64,000 nt of DNA from CAYWMY01 sp046352935 (GTDB lineage Bacteria; Pseudomonadota; Gammaproteobacteria; Steroidobacterales; Steroidobacteraceae), in contig JAXMGR010000021.1 in assembly GCA_046352935.1 (NCBI GenBank), positions 1-64,000 of the forward strand, read 5' to 3'. The position numbers were made by a program, and so were the translations under genes. Below the pieces are notes generated by a model. That model searched no databases and was not told the DNA's origin. It saw only the letters and a list, made by a program, of their open reading frames with translations. Shown here in pieces: positions 8,165 through 17,248 of this stretch (position 1 is the stretch's first letter; each line of letters begins with the position of its first letter).

Positions 8165-8941
8165 TCAGAGGCCGAGTACCACTCGTTCTTCGTAGTCCAT
8201 CGCACGCGGTCGGCCCAGGTGGAAGCCTGGAATGAAGCGCGAACGCAGCAGCTCCGCTTCCGCGCGCGCCGAATCGAAGTTGAGGCTGGCATCGTTGCTG
8301 ATGCGTCCACGGGCGGGCACACCGGTGTCGGACACGTGCACCGTGAGCCGGAACATCGATCGTCCGCGGGGCCCGGAACGGTGCCGATGGCCGTCCTGGA
8401 CGAAATGCACGCGACGGCGCCAGCCGCCGTCATCGAGCACCTCCTGCGGCGCCACGTAGTTGAGGTCCATCTCGGGATCCAGCCGCCCCGCGTTCGGCAT
8501 CAGGGACACCTGGCAGGACCGGCCGTCGTCGGCGAACAGCGCGGCGACATAGAGCCGCACCGGGACGGCGACGTCGTCGATGCGGGCGGGCTGGAAACGC
8601 GCGGACGGCAGCAGCGACTGCAGGTGCTCGCCGAATCGTCGTGACCGACCCCGCGGCACGAGGCACTGCACGGATCCGTCATCGACCGTGCCGGCTGCCG
8701 TGACGTTCAGGGAACAGGTGACGATCAACGACGTGCGCCGCCTGCGTCGTGGCGGGCAGGTCGCGAGTGCGGCCAGCGACCCCGGACCTCCGACAGAAAG
8801 CGCCGGCACGAAGCGATGTTGTGGCAGAGGCGGGAGTGGACTCCCGGACTCTCTCCCGGCAACCGCGGAGTCGTCGGCCCGGGCGGGCATCGCCTGCAGC
8901 GTGATCATCAGCAGCAGGAGCCCAAGGGTCTTGGCTTCCAT
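8165..8941 (-). CDS. Exported protein with two TonB C-terminal-like repeats
   Basis: A 258-residue protein with an N-terminal signal peptide or anchor (MEAKTLGLLLLMITLQAMPARA). The rest shows two similar segments that resemble the TonB C-terminal fold: residues about 67-140 (SLIVTCSLNVTAAGTVDD, then LQSLLPSARFQPARID) and about 187-258 (MFRLTVHVSDTGVPARG, then LLRSRFIPGFHLGRPRAM). The pattern 'V-x-V-x-x-x-G ... A-x-x-L-x-x-x-x-F-x-P-x-x-x-x-G-x-P' is what I base this on. There is no proline-rich spacer, so it is not a classical energy transducer. The ATG at 8941 starts the signal peptide; upstream ATGs only add arginine-rich leader. It is convergent with the MipA-like gene, 36 bp apart. Confidence 0.55.
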   Translation of the reverse strand: MEAKTLGLLLLMITLQAMPARADDSAVAGRESGSPLPPLPQHRFVPALSVGGPGSLAALATCPPRRRRRTSLIVTCSLNVTAAGTVDDGSVQCLVPRGRSRRFGEHLQSLLPSARFQPARIDDVAVPVRLYVAALFADDGRSCQVSLMPNAGRLDPEMDLNYVAPQEVLDDGGWRRRVHFVQDGHRHRSGPRGRSMFRLTVHVSDTGVPARGRISNDASLNFDSARAEAELLRSRFIPGFHLGRPRAMDYEERVVLGL

Positions 8942-9073
8942 CCCGGTACGTCCCTGTCGCCGTCCAGCGAGCCGTGGATGACATCCTGCCACGGAGTGGC
9001 CGGGACACGGGTCTGCCATGCGGGCCGGCGGAGTCCCGTGCCGCTTCGCAGCCGTCGGTCACGGCACCGGCGG

Positions 9074-10696
9074 CTATTGCTGATAGTTGCTGCTCGCGCG
9101 CGCGGTCTCGGCGATGTGCACGTTGACGAGGGCGGCACGGCCCGTCGCGCGCGCGCGCTCCAGCGCCGGGCGCAGATCGGCGGCGCGCTCGACGAATTCG
9201 CCGTGCCCGCCCAGTCCCGCCACCACGCGATCGTAGCGCTGCACGCCCAGATCAGTGGCGACCAGCCGGTCCGGATAGGTTGCCCTGTGGAAGGTCTTGA
9301 TGTTGTTCCACACGCCGTCGTTGCCGACCACGCCGAGGATCGGCAGGCGGTGGCGCAGGAAGGTGTCGAACTCCATGGCGTGGAAGCCGAAACCGCCGTC
9401 ACCGTAGACGAGGCCGACGAGCCGGTCCGGGAACGCGAGCTGTGCGGCGAGCGCGAAGCCCGGTCCGGTGCCCAGCGTGCCGAAGGGGCCGGGGTCGAGC
9501 AGGTGGCCCTGGGTGGACGTCTGCAGCCAGCGCGCGGTGGTGGAGACGATGTCGCCGCCGTCGACCGCAACCAGCGCATCGGGACCGAAGAATTCGCCCA
9601 CTTCGCGGCCGAAGCGCTGCGGCGCGACGGGGGCTCCGTCGGCCGCGGCCTCGACCTGCGCGCGTGCCAGTGCCTCGACTTCCAGGCCCGCCATCCGCGC
9701 GGCCCACTCGCCACGTGGCTGGATGCCGGCGCAGGCCTCGAGGAGCTGCGTGACCACGGTGGCCGGGTCGGCGACGAGCCCGCAGGCCACCGGCCGGTTC
9801 CAGCCGATGCGGCCCGGCTCGCGATCGATCTGGATCACGCGCGCGTCGGCGGCGAATCGCCGGCCGTAGCCCGCGCGGAAGTCGAAGTCGACGCCGAGCG
9901 CGAGCACGACGTCCGCCGCCGCGAAAGCAGCGCTGCGCGCATTGACGCAGGCGAGCGGATGGCCGTGCGGCAGAGAGCCGCGCGCACGCGAGTTCAGCGC
10001 CAGCGGCGCACCCAGCATTTCCGCGAGCGCGCGCAGTTCCGGCGCGCCGCCTTCGTAGCCGCCGCCCGCGAACAGCAGCGGCCGCTCCGCGGCGGCGAGC
10101 AGCGAGCGGAGGGTGGCGAGATCGGCAGTGGTGGCGCCGGCGCGGAGGTTGGCCCGCGATTGCTCGGGCCAGAGCACCGCACTCTCGGCGATCGACGCGT
10201 AGAGCAGATCCATCGGGACGTCGAGGAACACCGGACCGCCGCGGCCGGCGAAGGCGTGGCGCGTGGCGACGCTCACGGTCTCGGCGAGCCTCGCCGTCTC
10301 CCAGCCGGTGCCGGCCCAGGCCGTGATCGAGGCGAACAGGCGCGGGTGATCCATCTCCTGCAGGCCGCCCATCTGTTCCTGGCGGATGGCGTGCCGGCCA
10401 CCGATGAGGAGCATGGGCGTGCGGGAGTACCAGGCGTTGGCCACGCCGGTGACGGCATCGGTGACTCCGGGACCGGCGGTCACCGCCGCGACGCCCAGGC
10501 GCCCGGTCAGGCGGGTCCAGGCCTCGGCCGCGTGCGCGGCGGTCTGCTCGTGGCGGACGTCGACGACGCGGATGCCCTCCTGCACGCAACCGTCGAGGAT
10601 GGGGAGGATGTGCCCGCCGGTCAGCGTGAACAGGACCTCGACGCCCTCCCGGCGCAGCGCGCGGGCGACGACCCGACCCCCGTGCAGGGTTGCCAT
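9074..10696 (-). CDS. Thiamine-diphosphate enzyme, 2-hydroxyacyl-CoA lyase-like
   Basis: A 540-residue enzyme of the acetolactate synthase/oxalyl-CoA decarboxylase/2-hydroxyacyl-CoA lyase group. The three ThDP domains are visible: PYR domain with catalytic E50 in VRHEQTAAHAAEAW, the central domain about 190-320, and the PP domain with GDGGFGFHAMEFDTF and the closing VVGND. The GDG-x-ND form, and no acetohydroxyacid-synthase partner nearby, favour a HACL- or decarboxylase-like role over branched-chain synthesis. The ATG at 10696 has an AAGGAG Shine-Dalgarno 8 bp upstream; an ATG at 10714 would place that site inside the gene. It is divergent from hyuA across 77 bp. Confidence 0.8.
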   Translation of the reverse strand: MATLHGGRVVARALRREGVEVLFTLTGGHILPILDGCVQEGIRVVDVRHEQTAAHAAEAWTRLTGRLGVAAVTAGPGVTDAVTGVANAWYSRTPMLLIGGRHAIRQEQMGGLQEMDHPRLFASITAWAGTGWETARLAETVSVATRHAFAGRGGPVFLDVPMDLLYASIAESAVLWPEQSRANLRAGATTADLATLRSLLAAAERPLLFAGGGYEGGAPELRALAEMLGAPLALNSRARGSLPHGHPLACVNARSAAFAAADVVLALGVDFDFRAGYGRRFAADARVIQIDREPGRIGWNRPVACGLVADPATVVTQLLEACAGIQPRGEWAARMAGLEVEALARAQVEAAADGAPVAPQRFGREVGEFFGPDALVAVDGGDIVSTTARWLQTSTQGHLLDPGPFGTLGTGPGFALAAQLAFPDRLVGLVYGDGGFGFHAMEFDTFLRHRLPILGVVGNDGVWNNIKTFHRATYPDRLVATDLGVQRYDRVVAGLGGHGEFVERAADLRPALERARATGRAALVNVHIAETARASSNYQQ

Positions 10697-10726
10697 GCAT
10701 GCCGCTCCTTGCAAAGATCGGACTCG

Positions 10727-10755
10727 AATCTAGCACTGCTTCAGGATTGAACCAA
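10727..10755 (-). promoter_or_regulatory. Possible promoter of the ThDP enzyme gene
   Basis: On the minus strand, TTGGTT (10755-10750) and TAGATT (10732-10727) are separated by 17 bp and lie just upstream of the ThDP enzyme start at 10696. They are partial matches to the sigma-70 -35 and -10 boxes. The 77-bp intergenic space must also carry the promoter of the divergent hyuA operon. Confidence 0.35.
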
Positions 10756-10773
10756 AGACACCGGGGAGCGATC

Positions 10774-12873
10774 GTGCGCTTCAGGATCGGGGTGGACGTC
10801 GGTGGCACCTTCACCGACCTGCAGGTGAGCGACGACGCGGGCGCGGCACGCATCTTCAAGGCGCCGACCACGCCCGCCGACCCCAGTCACGGGTTCTTCG
10901 ACGCCATCGGCCGTGCGGCGGCCAGCTACGGGCTCGCGATGGAGGATTTCCTCGCCGCCGTCGACACCATCATCCACGGCACGACGATCACCACCAACGC
11001 CACCCTGACCGGTGGCGGCGTGCGCACCGGAATGCTCACCACGCGTGGTTTCCGCGACATCCTCAACATGCGCCGCGGCCTCAAGACCGGCAGCCGCTAC
11101 GACCTCGCGTTGTCGCCGCCGCCGCCCCTGGTGCCGCGCGCGCTCGTCGTGCCGGTCACCGAGCGGGTGGGCGCGAGCGGCGAGGTGCTGCTGCCTCTCG
11201 CCGAGGACGAGGTGCGCGCCGGCGCGGCGCTGCTGGCGAGCGCGGGCGTCGAGGCGGTGGCGGTCTCCTACCTGTGGTCGTTCCTCAACCCCGCGCACGA
11301 ACGGCGCACGGGTGAGCTGCTGGAAGCGCTGCTGCCGGGCGTGTACGTCTCGCTGTCCTGCGATGTGCTGCCGCAGATCCGTGCCTACGAGCGCCACTCC
11401 ACCACGGCGCTGAACGCCTATGTCGGCCCGCTGCTCGCGCGCTATCTCGACCGCCTGCGCGAACGGCTCGATGCGCTCGGCTTCCGCGGCCGGCTGCTGA
11501 TCATGCAGTCGAACGGCGGCGTGATGTCGCCGGAGCTCACGCGCCGCTTCGCGGTGAACACGCTGCTGTCCGGGCCGGCCGGCGGGCCGGTCGCCGCCAT
11601 ACACCACGGCCGGCTGCAGGGGCTCTGCGATCTCATCAGCGTGGACATGGGTGGCACGAGCTTCGATGTCGCGGTGGTCCCGGACGGTACGCCGGCGGTC
11701 TCGGCCGAGAACGACGTCGGCGGCTATCACGTCGGCACGCCGATGCTGGACATCCACACGGTGGGCGCGGGCGGGGGCTCGATCGCGCGCGTGGACGGCG
11801 GCGGTTTGCTGCAGGTCGGCCCGGGGAGCGCCGGCGCCGACCCGGGACCGGCCTGTTATGGCCGCGGCGGCCGCAACGCGACGGTGACCGACGCGGACCT
11901 TGTCCTCGGCTACCTCGATCCGGATTATTTTCACGGCGGCGAGCTGCGCCTCGATCGTGCCGCCGCCGAGGCCGCCATCACCGAGCACGTCGCCGGGCCG
12001 CTGGGCCTCGGATTGCCTGAGGCGGCCTGGGGCATCTACCGCGTCGCGAATTCGATCATGAGCGGCGCGGTGGCGGTGGTGACCATCCAGCGCGGTCACG
12101 ATCCGCGCGACTTCGCGCTGGTCGTGGCCGGTGGCGCGGGGCCGATCCACGCGCTGCCGATCGCCGCGGATCTGGGCATCGGGACCCTGCTCGTGCCGCG
12201 CGTGTCCTCGGTGTTCTGTGCCTCCGGCATGCTGCTGTCCGATCTCAAGCAGAGCTGGGTCCGCACCTGCGCGACGGCCGATGGACGGCTCGACCTCGCG
12301 CGCGCCGCGGCCCGGTTCGCCGAGATGACGGCCGAGGCGCGCGCGGTGTTCGCCGCGCAGGGTGTGAGCGTCGAGGCGCTCGCGCTGCACTATGCCGCGG
12401 ATCTGCGCTACGCCGGTCAGTTCCACGAAGTCGAGGTGCCGGGGTTCGACGGCGGGCGCGCGGATGCCGACAGCTGGGCGGCGCTCACCGCGGCCTTCCA
12501 CTCACGCCACGATGCGCTGTATGGCTACAGCATTCCGGGCGGCGAGGTCGAGCTGATCAATGTGCGTCTGACTGTGATCGGTGCCACGCCACGTCCGGCT
12601 CCGGCGCCGGCGGCCGATGGCGGCGCCGACTCGGGTCACGCGCTCAAGGGACACCGCCCGGCCTGGTTCTCCGGCCGCTACCGCGACACCCCGGTCTTCG
12701 ATGGCGCCGCGCTGGTGCCGGGCAACCGACTCACCGGGCCGGCCATCGTCGAGCAGGCGACCACGACCATCGTGGTGACGCCCGGTGCGACGCTGGAATG
12801 CGATCCGTGGTCCAACTTCCTCGTCCGGCTCCCGCCAGCCAGCGGCGCGGCGTCGGCGGAGCGCCGCCCATGA
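10774..12873 (+). CDS. Hydantoinase/oxoprolinase subunit A (HyuA-type)
   Basis: A 699-residue HyuA-family protein with the ASKHA-type phosphate loop GVDVGGTFTDLQ at the N-terminus, TTITTNAT near residue 73, NGGVMS, SVDMGGTSFDVAVV and GAGGGSIA. The start is taken as GTG at 10774, with GGGGAG 5 bp upstream; further upstream codons have no ribosome site. Proteins of this family pair with HyuB and use ATP to open cyclic imides such as 5-oxoproline or N-methylhydantoin, or act in acetone-carboxylase-like complexes. It overlaps hyuB by 4 bp. The linked acyl-CoA ligase suggests the product is a carboxylic acid that is then activated, but the true substrate is not readable. Confidence 0.88.
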   Translation: MRFRIGVDVGGTFTDLQVSDDAGAARIFKAPTTPADPSHGFFDAIGRAAASYGLAMEDFLAAVDTIIHGTTITTNATLTGGGVRTGMLTTRGFRDILNMRRGLKTGSRYDLALSPPPPLVPRALVVPVTERVGASGEVLLPLAEDEVRAGAALLASAGVEAVAVSYLWSFLNPAHERRTGELLEALLPGVYVSLSCDVLPQIRAYERHSTTALNAYVGPLLARYLDRLRERLDALGFRGRLLIMQSNGGVMSPELTRRFAVNTLLSGPAGGPVAAIHHGRLQGLCDLISVDMGGTSFDVAVVPDGTPAVSAENDVGGYHVGTPMLDIHTVGAGGGSIARVDGGGLLQVGPGSAGADPGPACYGRGGRNATVTDADLVLGYLDPDYFHGGELRLDRAAAEAAITEHVAGPLGLGLPEAAWGIYRVANSIMSGAVAVVTIQRGHDPRDFALVVAGGAGPIHALPIAADLGIGTLLVPRVSSVFCASGMLLSDLKQSWVRTCATADGRLDLARAAARFAEMTAEARAVFAAQGVSVEALALHYAADLRYAGQFHEVEVPGFDGGRADADSWAALTAAFHSRHDALYGYSIPGGEVELINVRLTVIGATPRPAPAPAADGGADSGHALKGHRPAWFSGRYRDTPVFDGAALVPGNRLTGPAIVEQATTTIVVTPGATLECDPWSNFLVRLPPASGAASAERRP

Positions 12874-14633
12874 GCACCCCCGATCCGGTCGACGTCGCCG
12901 TCATCGCCGCACGTCTCGCGTCCATCTGCCGCGAGATGGGTGAGACCATGCTGCGCACCTCGCGCTCGCCTATCTTTTCCGAGGCGCGTGATTTCACGAC
13001 CGCCGTCTTCGACGCCGGGCCGCGCCTCCTCGCCCAGACGATCTACATCCCCAATATCGCCGCTTCCACGCCCTTCGCGGCGCGCGCAGTGGCGAGCCGC
13101 TTCGGCGCGCGTGCTCGGCGCGGCGACCTGTACGTGCTCAACGACCCGTTCCGCGGCAACAACCACCCGCCGGACCTGAACGTCCTCGCGCCGGTGTTCG
13201 CCGGCGACGTGCTCGCCTTCTGGGTGCTCGCGAAGGGCCATCAGGCCGACATCGGCGGCGGCGGCGTGGTCGGCTACAACCCCGGCGCGCGCGATGCGTG
13301 GGAGGACGCGCTGCGCATCCCCTGCCTGCAGATCGCCGAGGCCGGCGTGCTGCGCGAGGACGTGGTGGATTTCATCCTGCTGAACGTGCGCGCGCGCGAT
13401 CTCGTCGACGGCGACCTGCGCTGCCAGATCGGCGCGGTGAACCTCGGGGTTCGCCGCCTGGAGGCCCTGCTCGCGAGCCAGGGCATGGCGACGCTCGCGG
13501 CCGCGGTCGATGCCATCCTCGACGCCACCGAGCGGCGCGTGCGGGCGAGCATCACCGCGATCCCCGATGGCGAGTACCGCGCCCTGCGCGCCATCGACCA
13601 CGACGGCGTCGATCGCAGCCGCAGTCCCGTGGTGCGCCTGGCGCTCCGCGTGACGGGCGACGCCGTGACCTTCGACTACACCGGCAGCGACGCGCAGGTC
13701 GCCGGCTACCTGAACAGCACGATGCCGAACACCACCGCGCTCAGCCAGCTCGCGCTGTTCGCGACCCACGCGATCGCCAAGGACATTCCCTTCAACGAGG
13801 GTGCGGTGCGGCCACTGACCGTGATCGCGCCGGAAGGCTCGCTGCTGAATGCGCGCGAGCCGGCCGCCACCTCGGCCTGCACGCTGTGCACGGGCGAGGC
13901 CATCGTCGAGGCCGTGTGGCTCGCGCTCGCACAGGTTCTGCCCGAGGCAGTGCCGGCCCTGTGGGCGCGCTGGTGCGCTCCGGCCACGGCCGGCATCAAT
14001 CCGCGTACCGGACGATTCTTCGCCGACATCCACTTCATGAGCAAGGGTGGCGGCGGCGCGCTGCACGGCCACGACGGCTGGGATCACATCGGCACACCGG
14101 TGACCCTGGGTGGCCTGCGTGCGCCGGATCCGGAGCTGCACGAGCTGGTCGCGCCCTACCGGCTGCTGGAGTACGAGTACCTGCAGGACAGCGCCGGCGC
14201 TGGCGAGTGGCGCGGCGGGCTCGGCGTGCGCTACGCCTGGGAAGTGCTGGCCGACGGCATCGCCTGCGCGAATTTCGGCAGCGGTGTGCGCGAGGCGACT
14301 GCCCCGTGCGGACTCGCCGGTGGCGCGGGTGCGGCCCCTCACGAGCTCTGGCTCGATCACGCCGACGGGACGCGGGAGGCGGTCGACGGGAACAGCTTCT
14401 ACCGGCTGGCGCGTGGTGACCGTTTTCACATCCATGCGAGCGGTGGCGGTGGTTATGGCGATCCTCACCACAGGCCCGCGGCACGCGTGCTCGCCGACGT
14501 GCGCGACGGCGTGGTCTCTCCCGAGGTGGCCCGCGCGCAGTACGGCGTTGCGGTGCGCACCGAAGGCGCGGCGATCGACTGGACCGTCGACGAGGCGCAG
14601 ACCGCCGCACTGCGCGGAGCGCGGCGGCAATGA
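12870..14633 (+). CDS. Hydantoinase/oxoprolinase subunit B (HyuB-type)
   Basis: A 587-residue HyuB protein, the partner of the preceding HyuA. Characteristic stretches are MGETMLRTSRSPIFSEARDF, LNDPFRGNNHPPDLNV, KGHQADIGG, FDYTGSDAQVAGYLNST and the C-terminal ASGGGGYGDP. The ATG at 12870 overlaps the hyuA stop (ATGA), and the end overlaps the next gene by the same 4-bp device, so the three genes are translationally coupled. ATP-dependent amide or lactam hydrolysis or carboxylation is the general family chemistry; substrate unknown. An acetone carboxylase gamma-type small subunit is not present nearby. Confidence 0.88.
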   Translation: MSTPDPVDVAVIAARLASICREMGETMLRTSRSPIFSEARDFTTAVFDAGPRLLAQTIYIPNIAASTPFAARAVASRFGARARRGDLYVLNDPFRGNNHPPDLNVLAPVFAGDVLAFWVLAKGHQADIGGGGVVGYNPGARDAWEDALRIPCLQIAEAGVLREDVVDFILLNVRARDLVDGDLRCQIGAVNLGVRRLEALLASQGMATLAAAVDAILDATERRVRASITAIPDGEYRALRAIDHDGVDRSRSPVVRLALRVTGDAVTFDYTGSDAQVAGYLNSTMPNTTALSQLALFATHAIAKDIPFNEGAVRPLTVIAPEGSLLNAREPAATSACTLCTGEAIVEAVWLALAQVLPEAVPALWARWCAPATAGINPRTGRFFADIHFMSKGGGGALHGHDGWDHIGTPVTLGGLRAPDPELHELVAPYRLLEYEYLQDSAGAGEWRGGLGVRYAWEVLADGIACANFGSGVREATAPCGLAGGAGAAPHELWLDHADGTREAVDGNSFYRLARGDRFHIHASGGGGYGDPHHRPAARVLADVRDGVVSPEVARAQYGVAVRTEGAAIDWTVDEAQTAALRGARRQ

Positions 14634-16207
14634 GCCGTCCAGCGAGTGTCACCGGCGTACAGCCCATGCCGCGCGTGCACGCCACCGTCGTGCACATGCT
14701 TGCCGAGGCGGCGGCGCAGGCGCCGGCCGGTATCGCCGTGCGCTGCGACGGCGAGTCGCTGCGCTACGACGCGCTGCTGCGCGCGGCCGCCGGCTTCGCC
14801 CGCCATCTGGCGGCGCGTGGCATCGGTCGCGGCGACCGCGTCGCGGTGCTGCTCGGCAACGGCATCGAGATCGCCGTGACGCTGTACGGTGTGCACGCGC
14901 TCGGCGCGCAGGCCGTGCCGGTCAACCCCGCGTACACGGCGCGCGAGCTCGGTGAGATCCTCGCCGACGCCGCACCGCACTGCCTCGTCGCGGGCAGTGC
15001 CCAGGCAGAGTTCGCCGCGGCGCTCGCCGCACAGGCCGGTGCCGGCACGCCCGTGCTGTGGAACGAGGAACTGGTCGCCGCGCGCCGGCGCTGGGCGGGT
15101 GACGCCACGCTCACGCTGCCTGTGCCGCTGCCCGATCCGGGCTGGCCGGCGACGCTCATGTACACGGGCGGCACCACGGGCCGCGCGAAGGGCGTGGACA
15201 TCGCGCACGGGCCGATGGCGCTGAACGTGAGCCAGCGCGAGGCGCTGCTGCCGACGCAGGCCGGCGACGAACGCATCCTGTGCGTGATGCCCATGTTCCA
15301 CAGCTTCGCGATGCTGATGTGCCTGTACTCGGCCTGCTACGCACGCGGCACGCTCGTCATCCTGCCGCGCTACCACCCGGAACTCGTCACGACCGCCCTC
15401 GTGCGCGAACGCATCACTTTCTTCCCGGCGAGCCCGACCATGCTGACGGGGCTGCTGGGCTACGAACCCTTCCTCGCGACACGGCTCACCGACCTGCGCC
15501 TGACACTGTCGGGCTCGGCGGCGCTGCCGGTCGAGATCCTCAACCGCTGGCAGGCGCAGACCGGCTGCCGCGTGCTGGAGGGCTACGGCCTCACCGAGGC
15601 CGGGCCGATGCTGAGCTACAACCCGCGCGATGGCGTCAGCAAGCCCGGCTCGGTCGGCCTGCCCGCGCCCGGCATCACGCTCGAGATCGTCGATCCCGAC
15701 AGCGGCGCGCGGGTGCTCGGGCGTGGCGAGCAGGGCGAGGTGCGCGCGCGCGGCGCGCAGCTCATGACCGGGTACCGCAATCTGCCGGAGCAGACCGCCG
15801 AGACGCTGCGCGGCGGCTGGCTGTACACCGGTGACATCGGCGAGCTGGACGAGGACGGCTACCTCTTCATCCGCGACCGCAAGAAGGACATGGCGATCGT
15901 CGGCGGCTACAACGTCTACCCGCGCGAGATCGACGAGGTGCTGTACTCGCATCCCGAGGTCGCCGAGGTGGGCGCGGTCGGCGTACCCGACGCCTACCGC
16001 GGCGAGATCGTGAAGGCCTACGTGGTGCCGCGTCCGGGCTGCAGTCCGGGCGAGGAGGCGCTGCTCGCGCACTGTCGCGCCAACCTCGCCGGCTACAAGG
16101 TCCCGGCAAGGATCGAATTCGTGAGCGCACTGCCGCGTACCCAGGTCGGCAAGCTCGATCGCAAGGCGCTGCGCGCCCTGGCGACGGCCGGCGTGGGCGC
16201 GGCGTGA
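14630..16207 (+). CDS. Acyl-CoA ligase (AMP-forming)
   Basis: A 525-residue ANL-superfamily acyl-CoA synthetase. It carries the AMP-binding P-loop MYTGGTTGRAKGV (about 173-185), GYGLTEAGP (A5-like motif), TGDIGELDEDGYLFIRDR, the hinge region KKDMAIVGGYNVYPREI and the C-terminal catalytic lysine region RTQVGKLDRKALR. It activates a carboxylic acid through an acyl-adenylate to the CoA thioester. It is the third gene of the hyuA-hyuB-ligase operon (4-bp overlap with hyuB). In this context it may activate the acid released by HyuAB and hand it to CoA-dependent breakdown, possibly by the divergent HACL-like enzyme. Chain-length preference is not predictable by eye. Confidence 0.9.
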   Translation: MSRPASVTGVQPMPRVHATVVHMLAEAAAQAPAGIAVRCDGESLRYDALLRAAAGFARHLAARGIGRGDRVAVLLGNGIEIAVTLYGVHALGAQAVPVNPAYTARELGEILADAAPHCLVAGSAQAEFAAALAAQAGAGTPVLWNEELVAARRRWAGDATLTLPVPLPDPGWPATLMYTGGTTGRAKGVDIAHGPMALNVSQREALLPTQAGDERILCVMPMFHSFAMLMCLYSACYARGTLVILPRYHPELVTTALVRERITFFPASPTMLTGLLGYEPFLATRLTDLRLTLSGSAALPVEILNRWQAQTGCRVLEGYGLTEAGPMLSYNPRDGVSKPGSVGLPAPGITLEIVDPDSGARVLGRGEQGEVRARGAQLMTGYRNLPEQTAETLRGGWLYTGDIGELDEDGYLFIRDRKKDMAIVGGYNVYPREIDEVLYSHPEVAEVGAVGVPDAYRGEIVKAYVVPRPGCSPGEEALLAHCRANLAGYKVPARIEFVSALPRTQVGKLDRKALRALATAGVGAA

Positions 16208-16261
16208 GTGCCCGCGCCGGCGCCGCGCAGTGGCGGCCCCCGAGCTGCCGTCCCTCCGCTG

Positions 16262-16690
16262 CTATTCCGGTACCGTCTGGCCCGACCCGCCCAGTTCGGC
16301 CGGGAAATCCCTGAGTTTCGGCAGCCCGTCCTTCATGCGCAGCACGGCCTCCGAATAATTGACGTGAACGCCGGGCCTGAACGGAACGGTGGGAATCATC
16401 GCTGCGAAGACGTCCGTCAGCCCCAGTGTCGGATGCACGGTGAGCAGATGTCCGCCGCACCGCGTGCAGAAGTGGCGATCGCTGCTGCCCGACTTGTTGA
16501 AGCGTCCGACGAGCTCGGCGCCCCGGGTGATCCTGACGTTCGCCGGTTTCCACAGCGTGAATGCGTTGACCGGGCCAGCCGACCAGGAACGACAGGCGCT
16601 GCAGTGGCAGTAGCCCATCGCCTCGGGCGAGCCGGTGACTTCGATCGAAACTGCTCCGCAGAAGCAGGTGCCGGTGTGTTGGTCGGACAT
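16262..16690 (-). CDS. GFA family (Mss4-fold) zinc protein
   Basis: A 142-residue protein of the glutathione-dependent formaldehyde-activating enzyme (GFA) family. Three Cys clusters are present: CFCGAV (11-16), CHCSACR (31-37) and CTRCGGHL (about 76-83), which are the zinc ligands of the Mss4-like fold. The ATG at 16690 has an AGGAG site 6 bp upstream. The family name overstates function; most members have no proven formaldehyde activity. It is convergent with the acyl-CoA ligase operon, whose stop is 54 bp away. Confidence 0.88.
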   Translation of the reverse strand: MSDQHTGTCFCGAVSIEVTGSPEAMGYCHCSACRSWSAGPVNAFTLWKPANVRITRGAELVGRFNKSGSSDRHFCTRCGGHLLTVHPTLGLTDVFAAMIPTVPFRPGVHVNYSEAVLRMKDGLPKLRDFPAELGGSGQTVPE

Positions 16691-16880
16691 GTGAGTCTCC
16701 TGATGTAGGGGTGTTGCCGGGTCCCCCGCGTCACGCGACCTGCAGGCCGCTGACACAGGATGCGCCCGGCGCGACGCTCTCGCGGGTCATCCCACCGTCC
16801 GGCACCGGAACCCGCGCTCCGGTGCCGGACCGTGGTCGACGGGGCGTCATGCAATGCAGCAGGCGCCACTCCCGGAGGCG

Positions 16881-17105
16881 TCACGCCGCCTTGCCGCTGG
16901 CGAGTGCGTGTACGTCGGCTGCAGCCAGCGCCTTGCCGCCGATCGCCCAGTCGCCGCCTTCGAACTCCTGGATGCGGACCCAGGTGACCGGTCGCATGTT
17001 CTCGCCCTCGACCTCGAGCATGGCCCGCGTGACCTTGTCGATGAGTTCCTGTTTCTGCTTCGGCGTGAAGACATCCTTGATGACGTCGATGGTGACCAGT
17101 GGCAT
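16881..17105 (-). CDS. 4-oxalocrotonate tautomerase family protein
   Basis: A 74-residue tautomerase. It starts MPLVTIDV, so after removal of Met the catalytic Pro1 is exposed. It continues with the family pattern KQKQELIDKVTRAM and PVTWVRIQEF. The ATG at 17105 has AGGAG upstream and is required for Pro1; the longer reading frame start is wrong. Such enzymes catalyse enol-keto tautomerisation, or dehalogenase-like chemistry in relatives. It is divergent from the winged-helix/TPR regulator (143 bp between starts), so they may share a control region. Confidence 0.88.
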   Translation of the reverse strand: MPLVTIDVIKDVFTPKQKQELIDKVTRAMLEVEGENMRPVTWVRIQEFEGGDWAIGGKALAAADVHALASGKAA

Positions 17106-17248
17106 GTCGGTTCTCCTCGGGATCTGGTTGCCGGTGCCGGAACCATTCCGGCGCCCGTGGTGCAAGCGTCCCGCTCCCCGGCCACGAATGCTTGAACACC
17201 GCATGGAGAATCCGTGGAGGTTCGTGGGAGTCCGGCCGGCCGCGCGCT

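Noticed and set aside
8816..10750. Long plus-strand frame of 644 codons opposite the ThDP enzyme
   Set aside because: It is antisense to a gene with clear ThDP motifs, and its translation is low-complexity with no recognisable fold.
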